A program made the position numbers and the translations under genes. The notes under the pieces are model-generated. The model was not told where the DNA came from and did not search any database. It worked only from the letters and a program-made list of their open reading frames with translations. This document shows, piece by piece, positions 11,290-22,399 of a stretch of DNA of 64,000 nt; positions within the stretch are counted from its first letter, which is position 1, and every line of letters starts with the position of its first letter. Where the stretch lies: the NCBI GenBank assembly GCA_949316235.1, contig OX438749.1:15888414-15952413 (forward strand). Reading direction: 5' to 3'. Source of the DNA: Oegoconia quadripuncta. Its lineage: Eukaryota; Arthropoda; Insecta; Lepidoptera; Autostichidae.

Positions 11290-11433
11290 TGTGGGAAAAT
11301 ATAAAGTAAGAACACTAGATGTTTACATGGCAAATGTATATTTGGAAGTAATTGTCACAGTAAAAGCAGATGTTCTATACTAAAAATTCAAAATAAAATA
11401 GTTCTAATATGGCCAGTATCACATCTTACAACA
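11290..11433 (-). repeat. Copia 5' LTR
   Basis: Identical to 6691-6834. The primer-binding site should follow at 11289 and below; 'cgttatcagcacg' is there on the - strand, but I cannot assign the tRNA. Confidence 0.93.
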
Positions 11434-11438
11434 TAGAT

Positions 11439-11882
11439 GTACAAGGATATGTACTTAAAATGATTTAAAACATTTTTATTTATTAATACTTTTAAATACT
11501 TACATTGTTACGATTCTCAGATCGACATTGGAAATACACTAATAAAACTTCGTACTTTTTCATATTTCAAGAACAAACAAATCGCAACATCTAATTTCCT
11601 TTTTTATTCATTTACTTCTTAACCTAATTTTTTATAATTAACTGGATAAGTAATTATTAGGTTTGTTTTGCTAGTTTGTTTAGAATATTGGTTTAGTTTA
11701 AACTAAACCTTAAATTAGCAATATTTTGTAGTTTAGGCTGGCTTTTACTGCCAAAGCCACAATAAAAAAGCAAATATTCCAACAAACAAATCCTATTTGC
11801 CATCGTTTAAAACTGACATTGTTGCAACTATTGTCAAGCTGATTATTACGTAATGCCTAATTTTAATCTGGAACGATAGCAT
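11439..11882. other. Intergenic/3' flank of threonine aldolase
   Basis: AT-rich. TTTATT on the + strand near 11475 (AATAAA on the - strand) could serve as a distant polyadenylation signal for the threonine aldolase gene. Nothing else is recognised. Confidence 0.35.
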
Positions 11883-14800
11883 TCACTTACTTTTATCCAT
11901 TTCCTTCAACACATACGCGATCTTCTTCGCTGCCAGCCTCAAATCATCGTCAGTGACGTCATAGTGCAGTACAAACCTCAAGGTTTTCGCGTGTGGCTTA
12001 GCACTACCCAACACTACTATACCGTACCCTTCGTCGGTCTTACAGTCGCCACTCGTCTCCGATTGGCTGACGACGGCCAGCCGCTCTGTAATCTTCCCAC
12101 TGGTGATGGAAGTCTTCTCGCTTATTCTCACGTGCACTATATTGGTCTGCTGATTCTCCAAGTCTACTGTGAAGGTGGACAGCTTCAGATCTTGGATGGC
12201 TGGAAATCAAGAGTGTTTTTTATTAATAGGCTTTCAGTCTGCTTTTTCGGTGCCCACTACCATATATTTTGCTTTTTATCTTTTTGCTCCATGGCTCAAT
12301 GTAAACAACATAAAGTTTATAAAAAACGAAGGTCGCGGGTTCGATTCGAGGCGGGATACATATTTAGTAAGCAGTTGGGTTTGGTGGTAGGGGATTTTTA
12401 AAATGTCCGCCTAGCCAGATACCACCATCTTATCTAGCCCGCGACACCAGCGCCCTCTACTGAAGAGTTCAAACAAATATCCCTATAACGGAATGCACGG
12501 TGTGTCAAAGGGTTTCCTTCGTTAAATTTTTTTTTTAAATACACGTCTGTATTTGGGCCTCCATTTCCTACAACCATACCAAATTGTATTTATAATCATT
12601 AATAGTTGCCGAGATGATGCCATAAGTTCGGTTTCGCAATTCTTCAAAACTAAAAAAAATACAGTCGAATTGCTAGCATCTTCCTTTTACAAGTACCTTT
12701 GGCTCCACTGAAAACCAGCGTTGTAATCATTTTTCTCCTCCCGACTACAATATTATGTTGAGATGGGGACCTGTTTGATACCACTTTACGACATCGAAAA
12801 CTAGCCACTGCTTACTTTTAGATTTATGTTCCAAATTTTTATGTAGTGTTATGTAGTACATACAACGCGATCAATTAACTGTAACGGAATGTTAGGTTAC
12901 TTACTTACATTTACTTAGTCGACTGTTTAAGTAGCTAGGTGTCGATTCGCTTGGTACATAGTTAAACTAAATGTAGACTAGTCCAGGGTTACTCAAAGTG
13001 TGGTACGCGAACCCTTGGGCGTTCGCCATTTGACGGTAGGGGGTTAAAGATTTACGTAATGGCGGCTGGTCAGAAATTACTCCTTAAATCGGCTCAATTT
13101 GCGACACGAAACAAACTCACCCATCACAATACTAAGGCCCGTATTACAGAATGTTACTCAAGCAGAGATCTCCACTTGAGGACAGTTCAAAAGGGACAGC
13201 TTTACGTAACTTGTATAGCGGCATCTTTTTCTAAGTATGCTCAAGCGCCGATCTACGCTTGAGCAACATTCTGAAAAAGGGCCTTAGTGTCGCTAAATGG
13301 ATCAAATAAGTTTTCTTATACCTTGGGCCAAGTACTGGGCACGCCGATGGTCTGCACAAAGTGACGGCAGGGTCTCGTCCAGCGCCACAATGGCACACGC
13401 CGCCAGTACACCCACCTGCCGCATGCCACCTCCCAACATCTTGCGGTAACGGCGAGCTCTACAGAATTATTGTATCACATAGTACTTCTGCTCTCAAGTG
13501 AAACAACGTCTGGGGTGGTCAGTCCTGGCTTAATTGCCTTTGTAAATACGGAATCAACCTTTTAACGTGCGCTGCCAAGCACGGAACACATGAAAATGTC
13601 ATTAGTGGGCACGCATCAAAAGGATTGACCACGGCCATAGCTTGTTAAAACTAATAGCAAATACAAATCACCATATGATGACGACCTGTTTGGTGTAGTG
13701 GTTAGAAACTCTGCTGCTATACCAAAAGGTCGCGGGTTCGAATCCCGCTCGGGGCATATGTTTGTATGATGAATACTGTGTGTGTGTGTGTTCCCGAGTT
13801 ATGGATGTTTTTCATTTATTTACAAAAGAAATGTATCATGTGTAGTTTATCAACCATCTGGTATCTATAATACAAGCCTAGTTGCTTAGTGTGGAACTAG
13901 ATGGCGCTGTATGTGCAAAGATATTTATTTATTTTTTTTATATATGAGAGGGCGGCAAACGAGCATGCGGGTCACCTGGTGGAAAGCAATCTTATTTATT
14001 ACTATTATTTATTTATTTATTTATTATTATTTATTTATTACTAGCAGCTGCCCGCGACTTCGTCCGCGTAGACTACATGAATCAACACTTTATTACTTTC
14101 CCACGGGAATACATTCAGCAGAAAAATTACCATGTAGAGTTTATCTCAAACAGGAAAAGACCCTGGGCAGATAACAGGTATGTGGAACCATGTTGGTGTT
14201 TTGCCAGGTAAATGAATTAAGACAGGGATCCATTAAAAGACCTTTCTGAAAAATTCTGGTTTATATTTATTAAAGTACTTCCTTATAAACAACATTCTTT
14301 GCCATGTTTGAAGGTGGTAGCAATAGAACCAAACTTTGAGGTGAACTTACACGGGAGCATGCCACATAGAACTGACCGTGAGAGAAACAGTCCTGTCGTA
14401 GGTCTACTCCGGCGAATTTGAGAGTTTGCCCCTGCGACTTATTTATTGTCATGGCAAAACAGACCTTTAGTGGAAACTGAAGCCTTCTGAATTCAAAGGG
14501 GAGATCATTTGGTATTAATGGAATACGCGGTACAAACACTGTTTCTCCCTGAGCAGGTCCTGTTAAAATAGTGGCCTCTACTACGTTCCGGTGCAAAGTC
14601 TTGACTTGCAACCTAGTACCGTTACAAAGTTTGGGTGGCTTTGAATTTCGAATTTGAATCTTCGACATTGACTCTTCGACTTCGACACCAATTTGAATTT
14701 GTGATTTCAACCCCTACCACTATCGCAACCCGTAAGGGGTTAGCTTCAAAATAAATGTCATTTTCGCAATCAACGTCGCAAAAAACCTAAATAACGACAC

Positions 14801-17800
14801 CAATATAGACTTTTTTGGTATCATCCCCCACCCCTATCTCACCCCTAGAGGGTTGGCTTAAAATAAATGTCATTTTCATAATCAACATCCCAAAAAACCT
14901 AAATAACGACACCAATATCGATTTTATGGTTCAACCCCCATTTCACACCCCAGGGGGCTGTTTTTCGAAAAATCTCAACTCACCCTTATCTCATTCTCTA
15001 ACCCCAAGGGGTTAGCTTCAAAACAAATGGCATTTTCGTAATCAACGTCCCAAAAAACCTAAATAATCACACCAATATAGACTTTTTTGGTGTCATCCCC
15101 CACCCCTATCTCACCCCTAGAGGGTTGGCTTAAAATAAATGTCATTTTCATAATCAACATCCCAAAAAAGCTAAATAACGACACCATTATCGATTATATG
15201 GTTTTAACCCCCATTTCACACCCCAGCGGGTTGTCCAATATAGACTTTTTTGGGTAGCAACCCCCACCCCTATCTCAATCCTAGAGGGTTAACTTAAAAT
15301 AAATGTCAGTTTCATAATCAACATCCCATAAAACCTAAATAACGACACCAATATCGATTTTATGGTTTTAACGCCCATTTCACAGCACAGGGGGTTGTTT
15401 TTCGAAAAATCTCAAAACACGTATTAGCTTATTTGTTCCTAGGAGAACTCTTGCGAAGTTTCGAGTCGAAAATAGTCGAAATGTCCAAGTTATACTGTTT
15501 CTTCATACAAACTTCCCACCCCTGTTTCACCCCCTTAAAGGGTGAATTTCGAAAAATCCTTTCTTAGTGCTCCCCTAGACCTCGTAAGGAACCTACGTGC
15601 CAAATTTGGAAACTCTAAACCCAGCGGTTTGGCCTGTGCGTTGATTTGTCAGTCAGTCAGTCAGTTTCTTCCTTTATATATTTAGATAGATATGAACCAC
15701 AGGACGTCCACTGCTGAACAAAAGCCTCACATACATACACAACAACACATAGATTTCCATAGCCACCGGTTGGAAGCGGCCTGGATCCAGTGACTACACG
15801 CGACCTTCATCAGGTCGTCCGTCCACCTTGTGAGGGAACGTCCTACGCTGCGCTTGTCGGTGCCCCACTGGCCATCAGTTTTTCAATCTATGTGCTCTGC
15901 CCACTGCAAATTCCAAATCCCGAGGGCTATGTCGGTGACTTTCGTTTGCCTACGGATTTCATCATTCTCCATCACGTAGTGAAACGACGAACATCGCTCT
16001 CATCACAGCTGATTGCGTGACCTTGAGCCTCCTTACAATAATCATCTCTTTATAAATTGTTACAAGTTTCTATGAAGTCTCTGACGCCTAAACTATGCTA
16101 AATAAACCTGTATCTCAGGAGTCAGTGACTGCTCCCAATTTAAATTTAAAACAAAGATGCCAAGAAAGCCTATTATATAAATCACAAAGTTATGAAGCCC
16201 ACAGTGAGAGACCACTATTACTTACTGGTCAATAAATCGCCTCGTACCAGCCAGAGCTGACCCGGCGGGCGCCCCGAGGCCCTTACTAAAGCATACAGAG
16301 ACACTGTCGCAGTCGCGGACCAATGTCGCTGGCTCCTCGTGAAGGTACTCAGAGGCGTTGAGTAAACGAGCCCCGTCCATATGCAAAGCCAGTCCGCGCT
16401 TCCTGGTTATGGTTGCCAATTTCTCAATCCAAGCTATTGGTAGAACCTGAAATTATACACAGTTAACATAACTCACTGACTATACAGAATGTCCAAAGTC
16501 TGTATTCTTTTGTAGTCATTGTAAGATAAACAAACAAGCAGCTCACCTGGTGGAGAGTGATATGCTCATGCTATCAACTCATGACTATAGATCGGAGTAT
16601 GTATATCCATTTTCGTTATAAGCTAAATTCAGCCTTATTTATTATGAGATAAAGATCAAAGTTAATCAAAAAATTTCAATGAATCAAGTATACTTTATTA
16701 CAATTTTATTTTTTTTAATAAATATTTCGGACCCTTACACCAATCATCTAGTCCCAAACCAAGCAAAGCTTGTACTATGGATACTAGATAACGGATTTAT
16801 ATAAACATCCATGACTCAGGAATAAATGTTCATATTCATCACACAAACTTTTACCCATCGCGGGATTCGAACCCGCAACCGTTGGTTTCGCTGACAGGGT
16901 CACTATCCACTACACCAATCGGTCGTCGTAAATTACTTGTTAAGCAAACTTTACATACATCTTTAAGCGACTTTCGTTGCTTTCAAATTGCGAAAATAAG
17001 AAAATGCAGCATTGACATAGGTAGTCAAGTGCGAGTCGCGTAAAAATTTTGATTGACTTTGATAGTTATCACACGAGAAATACGGATGAATATCTGTGGT
17101 GAACTGCTCATTACAGTTTTCAAGGTGAGAAGAACGATGCATGTGACCCTTGTATGTCGTAAGTGTAGACTCGTAAGTCGTAACGTATAGTGATTCAGCA
17201 CTTGCTACCAGGTGAGATGTTTGCTTATGTACTATATATTGCCATAAAAATATATAATGACGAAAAAAAAACATTTAAGCATACTTTTGTAAAAAATACA
17301 ATATCATATAAATGATATTGTATTTAAAGTGTATATAAATACACCCACAGTAAGTTACAGTATAAACATGGAACTTAATACTTGTTACTTGTAAACATTT
17401 GTTTGGAGCCACAATACTTTATATTTTGAAGTAGCTTCTCGCCCGCGGTCTCGCCTGTGTAAAATAATTTAACGCGGATGTTTAATTTTGTTTATCCCGG
17501 GGGAACTATTTATTTTATCGAGATAAAAAATATCGTATGTCTTAATCCATGGTATGTTCTAATTTTGTTTATCCCGGGGGAACTATTTATTTTATCGAGA
17601 TAAAAAATATCGTATGTCTTAATCCATGGTATGTTCTATCTATATATACCAAATTTCATCCAAATCCTTTTCGCCATGATTGAGCAACAAACAAACATCC
17701 AAACATTTAGCATTTATTATTAGTTAAGATTGTACATTGTATTTTTCACAACTTGAGATGCCACAAATCCATCACGTGTTTAATAAATGAACATTTTGTC

Positions 17801-20800
17801 GTTTCACTGAATCGCTTTTGGGATTTGATCAAATCACTAGATATTTTTGGGGAAATTACAAAATTGAATTCGTCATTTTAACATCTAGGTACCGTGATTT
17901 AATCAAATTCCTGGATTTATCACATCATTCGTTGGTTCTACGTTTATGAGCATGTGGACATCTTTTAACAAATAACCCATAAAACGGTTGTCTGAATCTG
18001 ACAAAAAAACATTAATTTAATTAAAGACTAGGATATGGCAATATTTACCTTGCCTCCGCAATATGAATGAGTATTCTCAATGGATATCATCCTAGTGACC
18101 GGTCCACGTATATCAGATCCGCGCATGTGTTCCTCCAACTCTACCAGATCAAATGTGCCATCAGGTAGGTTCTTCTGGGCCGTCACAACCACTCCTGCTA
18201 ATTGGGCACCACCACCTACGGATACAAATTGATAGTTTATTTCAAGGAACGATTCCGACTAGCGACATGCTGCTGGGTAGTGGGCGTAGGAAACAATGAT
18301 GTGGCCATCTACAGTAAGAATGATTTCGAATTCTACTGCAATGTCAGCATATACCATTATAAATATGCTTATCTCTAAAAGCAATTTCCTGTGGGTGTCG
18401 TAAAAGGTTACTAAGGGATCACGAGCTTAATAGCAAATAAGGCCAAAGCTCCCAAAAAATCTGTAAGCGACAATCCGTCTACACCGCGTGGCGATTAGGG
18501 CTTGTACGCTGTTGAAAATGAATGATAATTCCTAAAACTTTAAAATATGTAAGATATAAACTGCAAAGTGATATCGAAAGTACATTGTCAGTAAGGAGTA
18601 AAAGCAATAAGTTTTTAAATAAGATCTACATTTTTAAAAACATGATTTTACATTACGATTATCACATATTATTGTAGTCTAACCGTGTCTGCTAAATTTC
18701 GTATCCGTGCTAGTAACCGTAGAGGCGACAATTCTGGCTGCAGCATCAGGTCAACAGTAAAATCATGTTTAACTATCAAAACTAACCGTGTTAGCTAACC
18801 GTTAAGAAGTTCACCTCGTGAGGAGATAATCCTGGCTGCAGTATATTTATCATATAAATGTATTATCATCCAAACTGAATGGATGTGCAAAATTTCAACT
18901 TCTTAGGGTAACAGGAAATGGTTCCAATTTTACATGCAAATTTTGTAACGGACAAATCCCTTATAAACATTCCAAGTTAAATAAAAGCTCATCATTTTAT
19001 ATCCTACCAGAACAGATACACTATGCAAGAATTACATAAAGTTCTTCAGTAGATTTATAATCCAAAGTAAGTCTGTACCTATATTATATTCATGCACTGT
19101 ATAGTATATTCATGCACTAAAGATGGGTAAATATTTAACATTTTAATAATTTTATTAAATAGGAATCCTCACAGGTAGATCCTTTGACAACGTGCAAAAG
19201 AAGTGCGACAGATTGGAGGATTGTGAACCATGTCATGTCTATGGCCATCACTAAATATATTAGAATCGTAAGGCGATGCTTGTACAGCCGGTAAATATAC
19301 AATTGACGAACCTGACATTTTGAATATAGCGCTTGTGTGGGAAAACGGTAGTGGCTAAAAGTAAGGACCTTAAGCAGGGATAAATAAATAAATAAATATC
19401 CTTAGACATACACACAGGGCCATCTAGTTCCACAGTAAGCAACTATAGGCTTGTGTTGTGGATACCGGATGGTTGATATACCATATAAATATAATTTTTT
19501 TATATAAATACTTATTATAAATGGAAACATCCATAACTCGGGTACATATGTCCGTATGCATCACACAAACAATATGCCCCTAGCGGGATTCGAAAGCGCA
19601 ACCTTTTGGTATGGTGGTCAGACTTGCTAACTAGTACACCAAACAGGTCGTCGATCTTTGCGTTCTTTCAACGTCAATCATAAAAGTTTTACATGGCCCT
19701 CCCTGTATCCTTCAATGCAGCAGCAAATGATTAATTGAGCTAGTGTGTAGTAGACAGAGCGAAGAAATTCATATGAGGCAGCAGTCCTAACTTTTCTAAA
19801 GATTCAGATCAACTTTCGAATACGACCGGAGAGCATATTGATGTAGGGTCGCCAACTGAGCCTGCCATCAAAAACAACGCCAAGGTATTTGACAGAATCA
19901 GATCTAGAAATAGGAAGACATTCACAGGAACTATCGGAGCCAAGCATGCAGACATGTACTTTAAGATCCATGTCTTAAGACTTTAAGCATGGGTACATTT
20001 AATGTTAAGGCAAACTGCAGGTAAGTGTTTTTTGAAAGATTTATGGTTAATAAATTTGTTCCCAGCTATGTATGCACCATTCTTAAACCGCTTTCCGCAG
20101 ATTGATACACCTCATCCCATGTTCGGTCGGACCTGCAAGACACTCCACATAACAATACAATAATCACCTTCTCTTTTAAAAACATGCGACTGATCTCCAC
20201 ACAGCATTTCTGAACGCCTTGTATTGCAATGCACCATAGCTAAAACATAAAAATTGTTATTAATATTGTCCACCCACAACTGAAAACCTAATGAAGGTCA
20301 AAAGAGGTTTCTGAATGCAGGCCACTACCAACAGGTTGCTCTAGAATTCAGTGAGGGACGCCTATCAAATCAAATACGGTTTATTGTTTAAATTAGGAAG
20401 GTACATTTAAATATCTTATAGAAACTACAAATTAGGCGGCCTTATCGCTAACAGCGATCGCTTCCACGCACACCTATCATCATAGAATTCCTATGTTCAG
20501 TAGTGGATGTTCTGTGGCTGATATAATGAATACATATAAGCAAAATGTGGCTGAATACATACATAACATCACGACCTTGTGAGAGAGAGAGAGAAGAGTG
20601 TCAGAGGTATCCCAAACATTAGTGTTCCAAACATCAAGCATGAAATATACATAAATGCATGTGTGAATTTATAGATGTTTTTTGGTGGAAAGTCTCTTAG
20701 TCGTATTGTACCAAACCCAGGGGAAGAGATGGTTGGGATCTATTCTTTTTATGTGCCGAAACCTCACGGCATTGCCTGAATAGCTTGAATAATTTATCGG

Positions 20801-21155
20801 TTTTGGACCTTGCTAGTAGTAGGTACATATATTAATAATATGAAAGGGTGGATTGACAGTTCATATTCATAATCCTCTAGATAAAATGTTAATTTTCTTA
20901 GCTACCTATTCACTTTAGTTTAAAAGTCTAACCCAACAAATTATTCTTACTTGCGATGAGATTGGCCATGGTTCCCGACAGCACAAACAAAGCAGCTTCT
21001 TTGCCCAGGATTTCAGCAACTTTCTTCTCCAGACATCTTACTGGTGGATCTTCGTCGGCACCCAAATGAGGACTCACCATGGCTTGCTTCATACTGTCGG
21101 TGGGTCTTGTGACCGTGTCCGACTTGAGGTTAATTTGGCGTGATTGCGTAGCCAT
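11883..21155 (-). CDS. Low-specificity L-threonine aldolase, six coding exons
   Basis: A PLP-dependent enzyme that cleaves threonine and allo-threonine to glycine and acetaldehyde. Exons on the - strand are 21155-20951, 20239-20168, 18215-18049, 16446-16226, 13458-13322 and 12199-11883. All splice sites are GT-AG and phases join into 372 residues, the family's usual size. The N-terminus has [15 protein letters not shown] and the SGTMANL loop. Exon 2 holds GDQSH, whose His (about residue 87) is expected to stack on the cofactor. HMDGARL (Asp about 172, Arg about 175) and SKGLGAPAG with the Schiff-base Lys (about 203) follow. GGGMRQ and a C-terminal domain finish the protein. Exon 2 is only 72 bp and is more diverged than the others, but it fits phase and motif. 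Introns are filled with transposon debris. Every catalytic landmark I can check is present, so it looks functional. Confidence 0.92.
12286..12456 (+). repeat. tRNA-headed SINE (type C), diverged copy
   Basis: Matches the 31.1 and 41.5 kb copies in order: 'tccatggctcaatgtaaac', 'ggtcgcgggttcgat' (B box), 'gtttggtggtaggg', 'aaaatgtccgcctagccag' and 'accaccatcttatct'. It is in the last intron of threonine aldolase. Confidence 0.7.
13133..13286 (+). mobile_element. TIR element family 3 (MITE-like), full copy
   Basis: About 154 bp between taaggcccgtattacagaat and its inverse. Ends are inverted copies ('gttactcaagc' against 'gcttgagcaac'). The centre reads 'gggacagctttacgtaactt'. Three further copies lie at 30.9, 54.35 and 62.8 kb. 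Confidence 0.8.
13679..13935 (+). repeat. tRNA-headed SINE (type B1)
   Basis: Begins 'gacgacctgtttggtgtagt', has the B box 'gggttcgaatcccgc', then 'cccgagttatggatg' and 'gtggaactagatggc', with an A/T-rich tail. It is in the fourth intron, counted from the 5' end, of threonine aldolase. Confidence 0.75.
13940..13990 (-). repeat. LINE 3'-tail fragment
   Basis: 'gagggcggcaaacgagcatg' and 'gtcacctggtggaaagcaat' are the reverse complement of the 3' end of the LINE piece at 30.44-30.79 kb. Confidence 0.55.
14040..14175 (+). repeat. 'cccgcgacttcgtcc' repeat fragment
   Basis: 'agcagctgcccgcgacttcg' begins the same repeat seen at 455 and 56.17 kb, here cut short. A likely 3' portion resumes at about 15430-15690, separated by Helitron and tandem-repeat sequence. 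Confidence 0.5.
14270..14710 (-). pseudogene. Helitron helicase, C-terminal fragment
   Basis: The last part of a PIF1-like helicase, as carried by Helitrons (rolling-circle transposons). From about 14640 down the frame reads [13 protein letters not shown], then [10 protein letters not shown] and [14 protein letters not shown], which are helicase motifs V-VI, and stops at 14270. Helicase motifs I-IV and the Rep nuclease domain are missing, so it is a remnant. The first 20-odd residues of the open frame come from the adjoining tandem repeat. It lies in an intron of threonine aldolase, same strand. Confidence 0.85.
14711..15420. repeat. Two-tier tandem repeat next to Helitron remnant
   Basis: The phrase 'ataaatgtcattttc' plus 'aatcaac' recurs near 14755, 14865, 15028, 15136 and 15300. 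Spacings alternate at about 110 and 160 bp, so the larger unit is about 270 bp. Units also share 'aaaacctaaataacgacacc' and 'caatatagacttttttgg'. Copies differ by scattered substitutions. Probably derived from Helitron-associated sequence, but that is inference. Confidence 0.8.
15430..15690 (+). repeat. Interspersed repeat related to the 56.17-kb copy
   Basis: Shares 'atcctttcttag', 'ctacgtgccaaattt', 'agcggttt' and 'gtgcgttgatttgtcagtca' with the repeat at 56.17-56.41 kb. Confidence 0.55.
15690..16025 (-). pseudogene. RTE-type LINE, 3' coding end (decayed)
   Basis: Read on the - strand with stops and shifts, this matches the C-terminus of lepidopteran RTE endonuclease/reverse-transcriptase ORFs: HIARR-like, GKRSVGRPP-like and RWTDDL-like blocks survive only as the nucleotide phrases 'cgctgcgcttgtcggtgccc', 'caggtcgtccgtccacctt' and 'ggttggaagcggcctggatc'. 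A sister fragment is at 63.2 kb. It is in an intron of threonine aldolase. Confidence 0.65.
16713..16927 (-). repeat. tRNA-headed SINE (type B2)
   Basis: Nearly the same as 9866-10093, with head 'acgaccgattggtgtagtgg' at the right end and the same B box. It lacks a small part of the body after 'aacggat'. It is in an intron of threonine aldolase. Confidence 0.8.
17430..17725 (+). repeat. Interspersed repeat with an exact 77-bp tandem duplication
   Basis: A diverged 'cgcccgcggtctcgcctgtg' repeat. Within it, 17483-17559 and 17560-17636 are identical 77-bp copies that include 'tttatcccgggggaactatt' and 'cttaatccatggtatg'. The 3' part has 'aaatttcatccaaatcc' typical of the family. Confidence 0.8.
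18385..18520 (+). repeat. Common lepidopteran repeat fragment ('gtcgtaaaagg')
   Basis: 'tgtgggtgtcgtaaaaggtt' and 'actaagggat' match a widespread lepidopteran repeat tail, also present in worn form near 57.15 kb. It is in an intron of threonine aldolase. The class is unknown to me. Confidence 0.4.
19376..19655 (-). repeat. tRNA-headed SINE (type B1), diverged
   Basis: 'gccatctagttccaca', 'ccataactcgggtaca', 'gcccctagcgggattcga' and 'tacaccaaacaggtcgtcg' are in the order expected for the reverse strand of the 13.68-kb SINE. Confidence 0.75.
19660..19995 (-). pseudogene. Jockey/R1-like LINE reverse transcriptase, 3' fragment
   Basis: On the - strand one frame reads [20 protein letters not shown], followed by [10 protein letters not shown], a block typical of the RT thumb of Jockey/R1-type non-LTR retrotransposons. 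Stop codons follow. It is in an intron of threonine aldolase. Confidence 0.75.
20350..20520 (-). repeat. Possible LINE 3'-tail repeat
   Basis: 'aaatacggtttattgtttaa' and 'gcggccttatcgctaacagc' resemble the untranslated tails of lepidopteran LINEs. No coding part is attached. Confidence 0.35.
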
Positions 21156-21460
21156 AATATGATTATAAATGATGAAAATATGAATTAGTTTTCTGTATAA
21201 GAATTTGTAATAATGCTGTTGATTGTATGTAAATAAATAAATTAAGTGAAACTGTAAAGTTAGCTAGTTTTGTTTCAAGGAAAAATTATTACCTACTCCT
21301 ATATTCTCACTCCCTTGACGAGGAGTATGCGTAGTATCCCTATATAGTCTGAGACTTCAGACTTCCCCCGTATGTTATATACATGTTATATATTACTCTA
21401 TGTCTGAGACGAGGAGGTTTATTTACAAACAAAGGAATACAATAAAACATTCATTTTAAT

Positions 21461-21850
21461 TCACTCCGCTCGGAGAAGGCAAAGGGATCTAAGCCCATAA
21501 AGGCATGCCAGATTTCTTTTATAAATTAAATATAAGTCAGTCTCAGCTAAAACAAGCCATTGGTGTATACAAAGACTAGTCAAGGTCAAATCATTTTTCA
21601 GTAAAGTGGCACAATGCTTTACGAAAGATTTTGGCGGCTTTTTATGGGAACCCGAAATCTTCGTTACGCACTTTATTACACTTCCTTTCACTTGTACACC
21701 ATCACTGACTTTTGCAGCACAATATTCTTGCCATTATTAAGCTTCAAAACTCAGAATTCACAAATTTTGAAGAAATAAAAACAAAAATGCCACACGGCTC
21801 GCCAGAAAGCTTCGCGATTTTTTCTTCTGATTCGTCCCTTTGGACAAGCA
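21461..21850 (-). repeat. Retroposed-looking unit with ORF, copy 1
   Basis: This reverse-strand unit is collinear with 62310-62715 (+). Shared phrases include 'tttgaagcttaataatggca', 'gggttccca', 'aagccgccaaaatctt', 'gcattctgccactttactga' (one base differs) and 'gatccctttgccttctcc'. Copy 1 keeps a 76-codon frame (21691-21461) reading KKPPKSFVKHCATLLKNDLT. The product is not recognised. No intron or domain is visible. Confidence 0.6.
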
Positions 21851-22399
21851 AAGGGAACTAAAAGCTCATACAGCTAAATCTTTCGTTTTATAAGGTATTA
21901 TTTTGTTCGTCTGAGCAAGGTATAGTAACTTTATGGTTTTATACCCACGTTTTTTTTAATGCCCCTTGGGTTTTTCTAGGAAGCCCATAGCCAGTCGCCA
22001 TCCCGTTACTAACTGTGCCATTACCGTTAGCACCCGTTAGGTCCAAAATATCTCTAAAGCCATTATAATAGTCACCCATTCATGGACTAACTGCGCCATT
22101 TGCCATTGCTTAACTTCGTTAATCATAAACGAATAGAGACTGCGACACGAGTGATTTGCCCTGTTTATACCTTTAGGTATTATAATCTAATAATAAATCA
22201 TTTATTTGCTGCCAATAATGCCATAGTACACATTTTTGTAAGAAACAATATCTAAAATTATAAATCTTAATATAAAAATAAAATAATTGCATCAGTCCAA
22301 TGTTTGTTTGGTGTCAAAATCCAAAACCCACGATGTGATAGACTTCACATCTTTTATCACTTCCGTTATACAGTCAGCCAATATTTAAAAATGGGACCA
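21851..22399. other. Intergenic, nothing recognised
   Basis: AT-rich sequence between the retroposed-looking unit and the LINE remnant. No ORF or repeat that I can name. Confidence 0.35.

Larger units (their letters stand above)
6691..11433 (-). mobile_element. Ty1/Copia LTR retrotransposon, identical LTRs, broken coding region
   Basis: The element is bounded by two identical 144-bp LTRs (6691-6834 and 11290-11433) that run TG...CA and are flanked by the 5-bp duplication TAGAT (6686-6690 and 11434-11438). On the - strand the order is gag, protease, integrase, reverse transcriptase, RNase H, which is the Copia order. A purine-rich tract (gggtgga) lies directly before the 3' LTR at 6835. A SINE sits between the protease and integrase parts, and two single-base-type frameshifts lie near 8990 and 8440. 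Identical LTRs argue for recent insertion; the coding lesions say this copy cannot make its full polyprotein. Confidence 0.95.

Noticed and set aside
14711..15420. CRISPR-like array
   Set aside because: Eukaryotic setting, units of 110-160 bp without unique short spacers; it is an ordinary tandem repeat.
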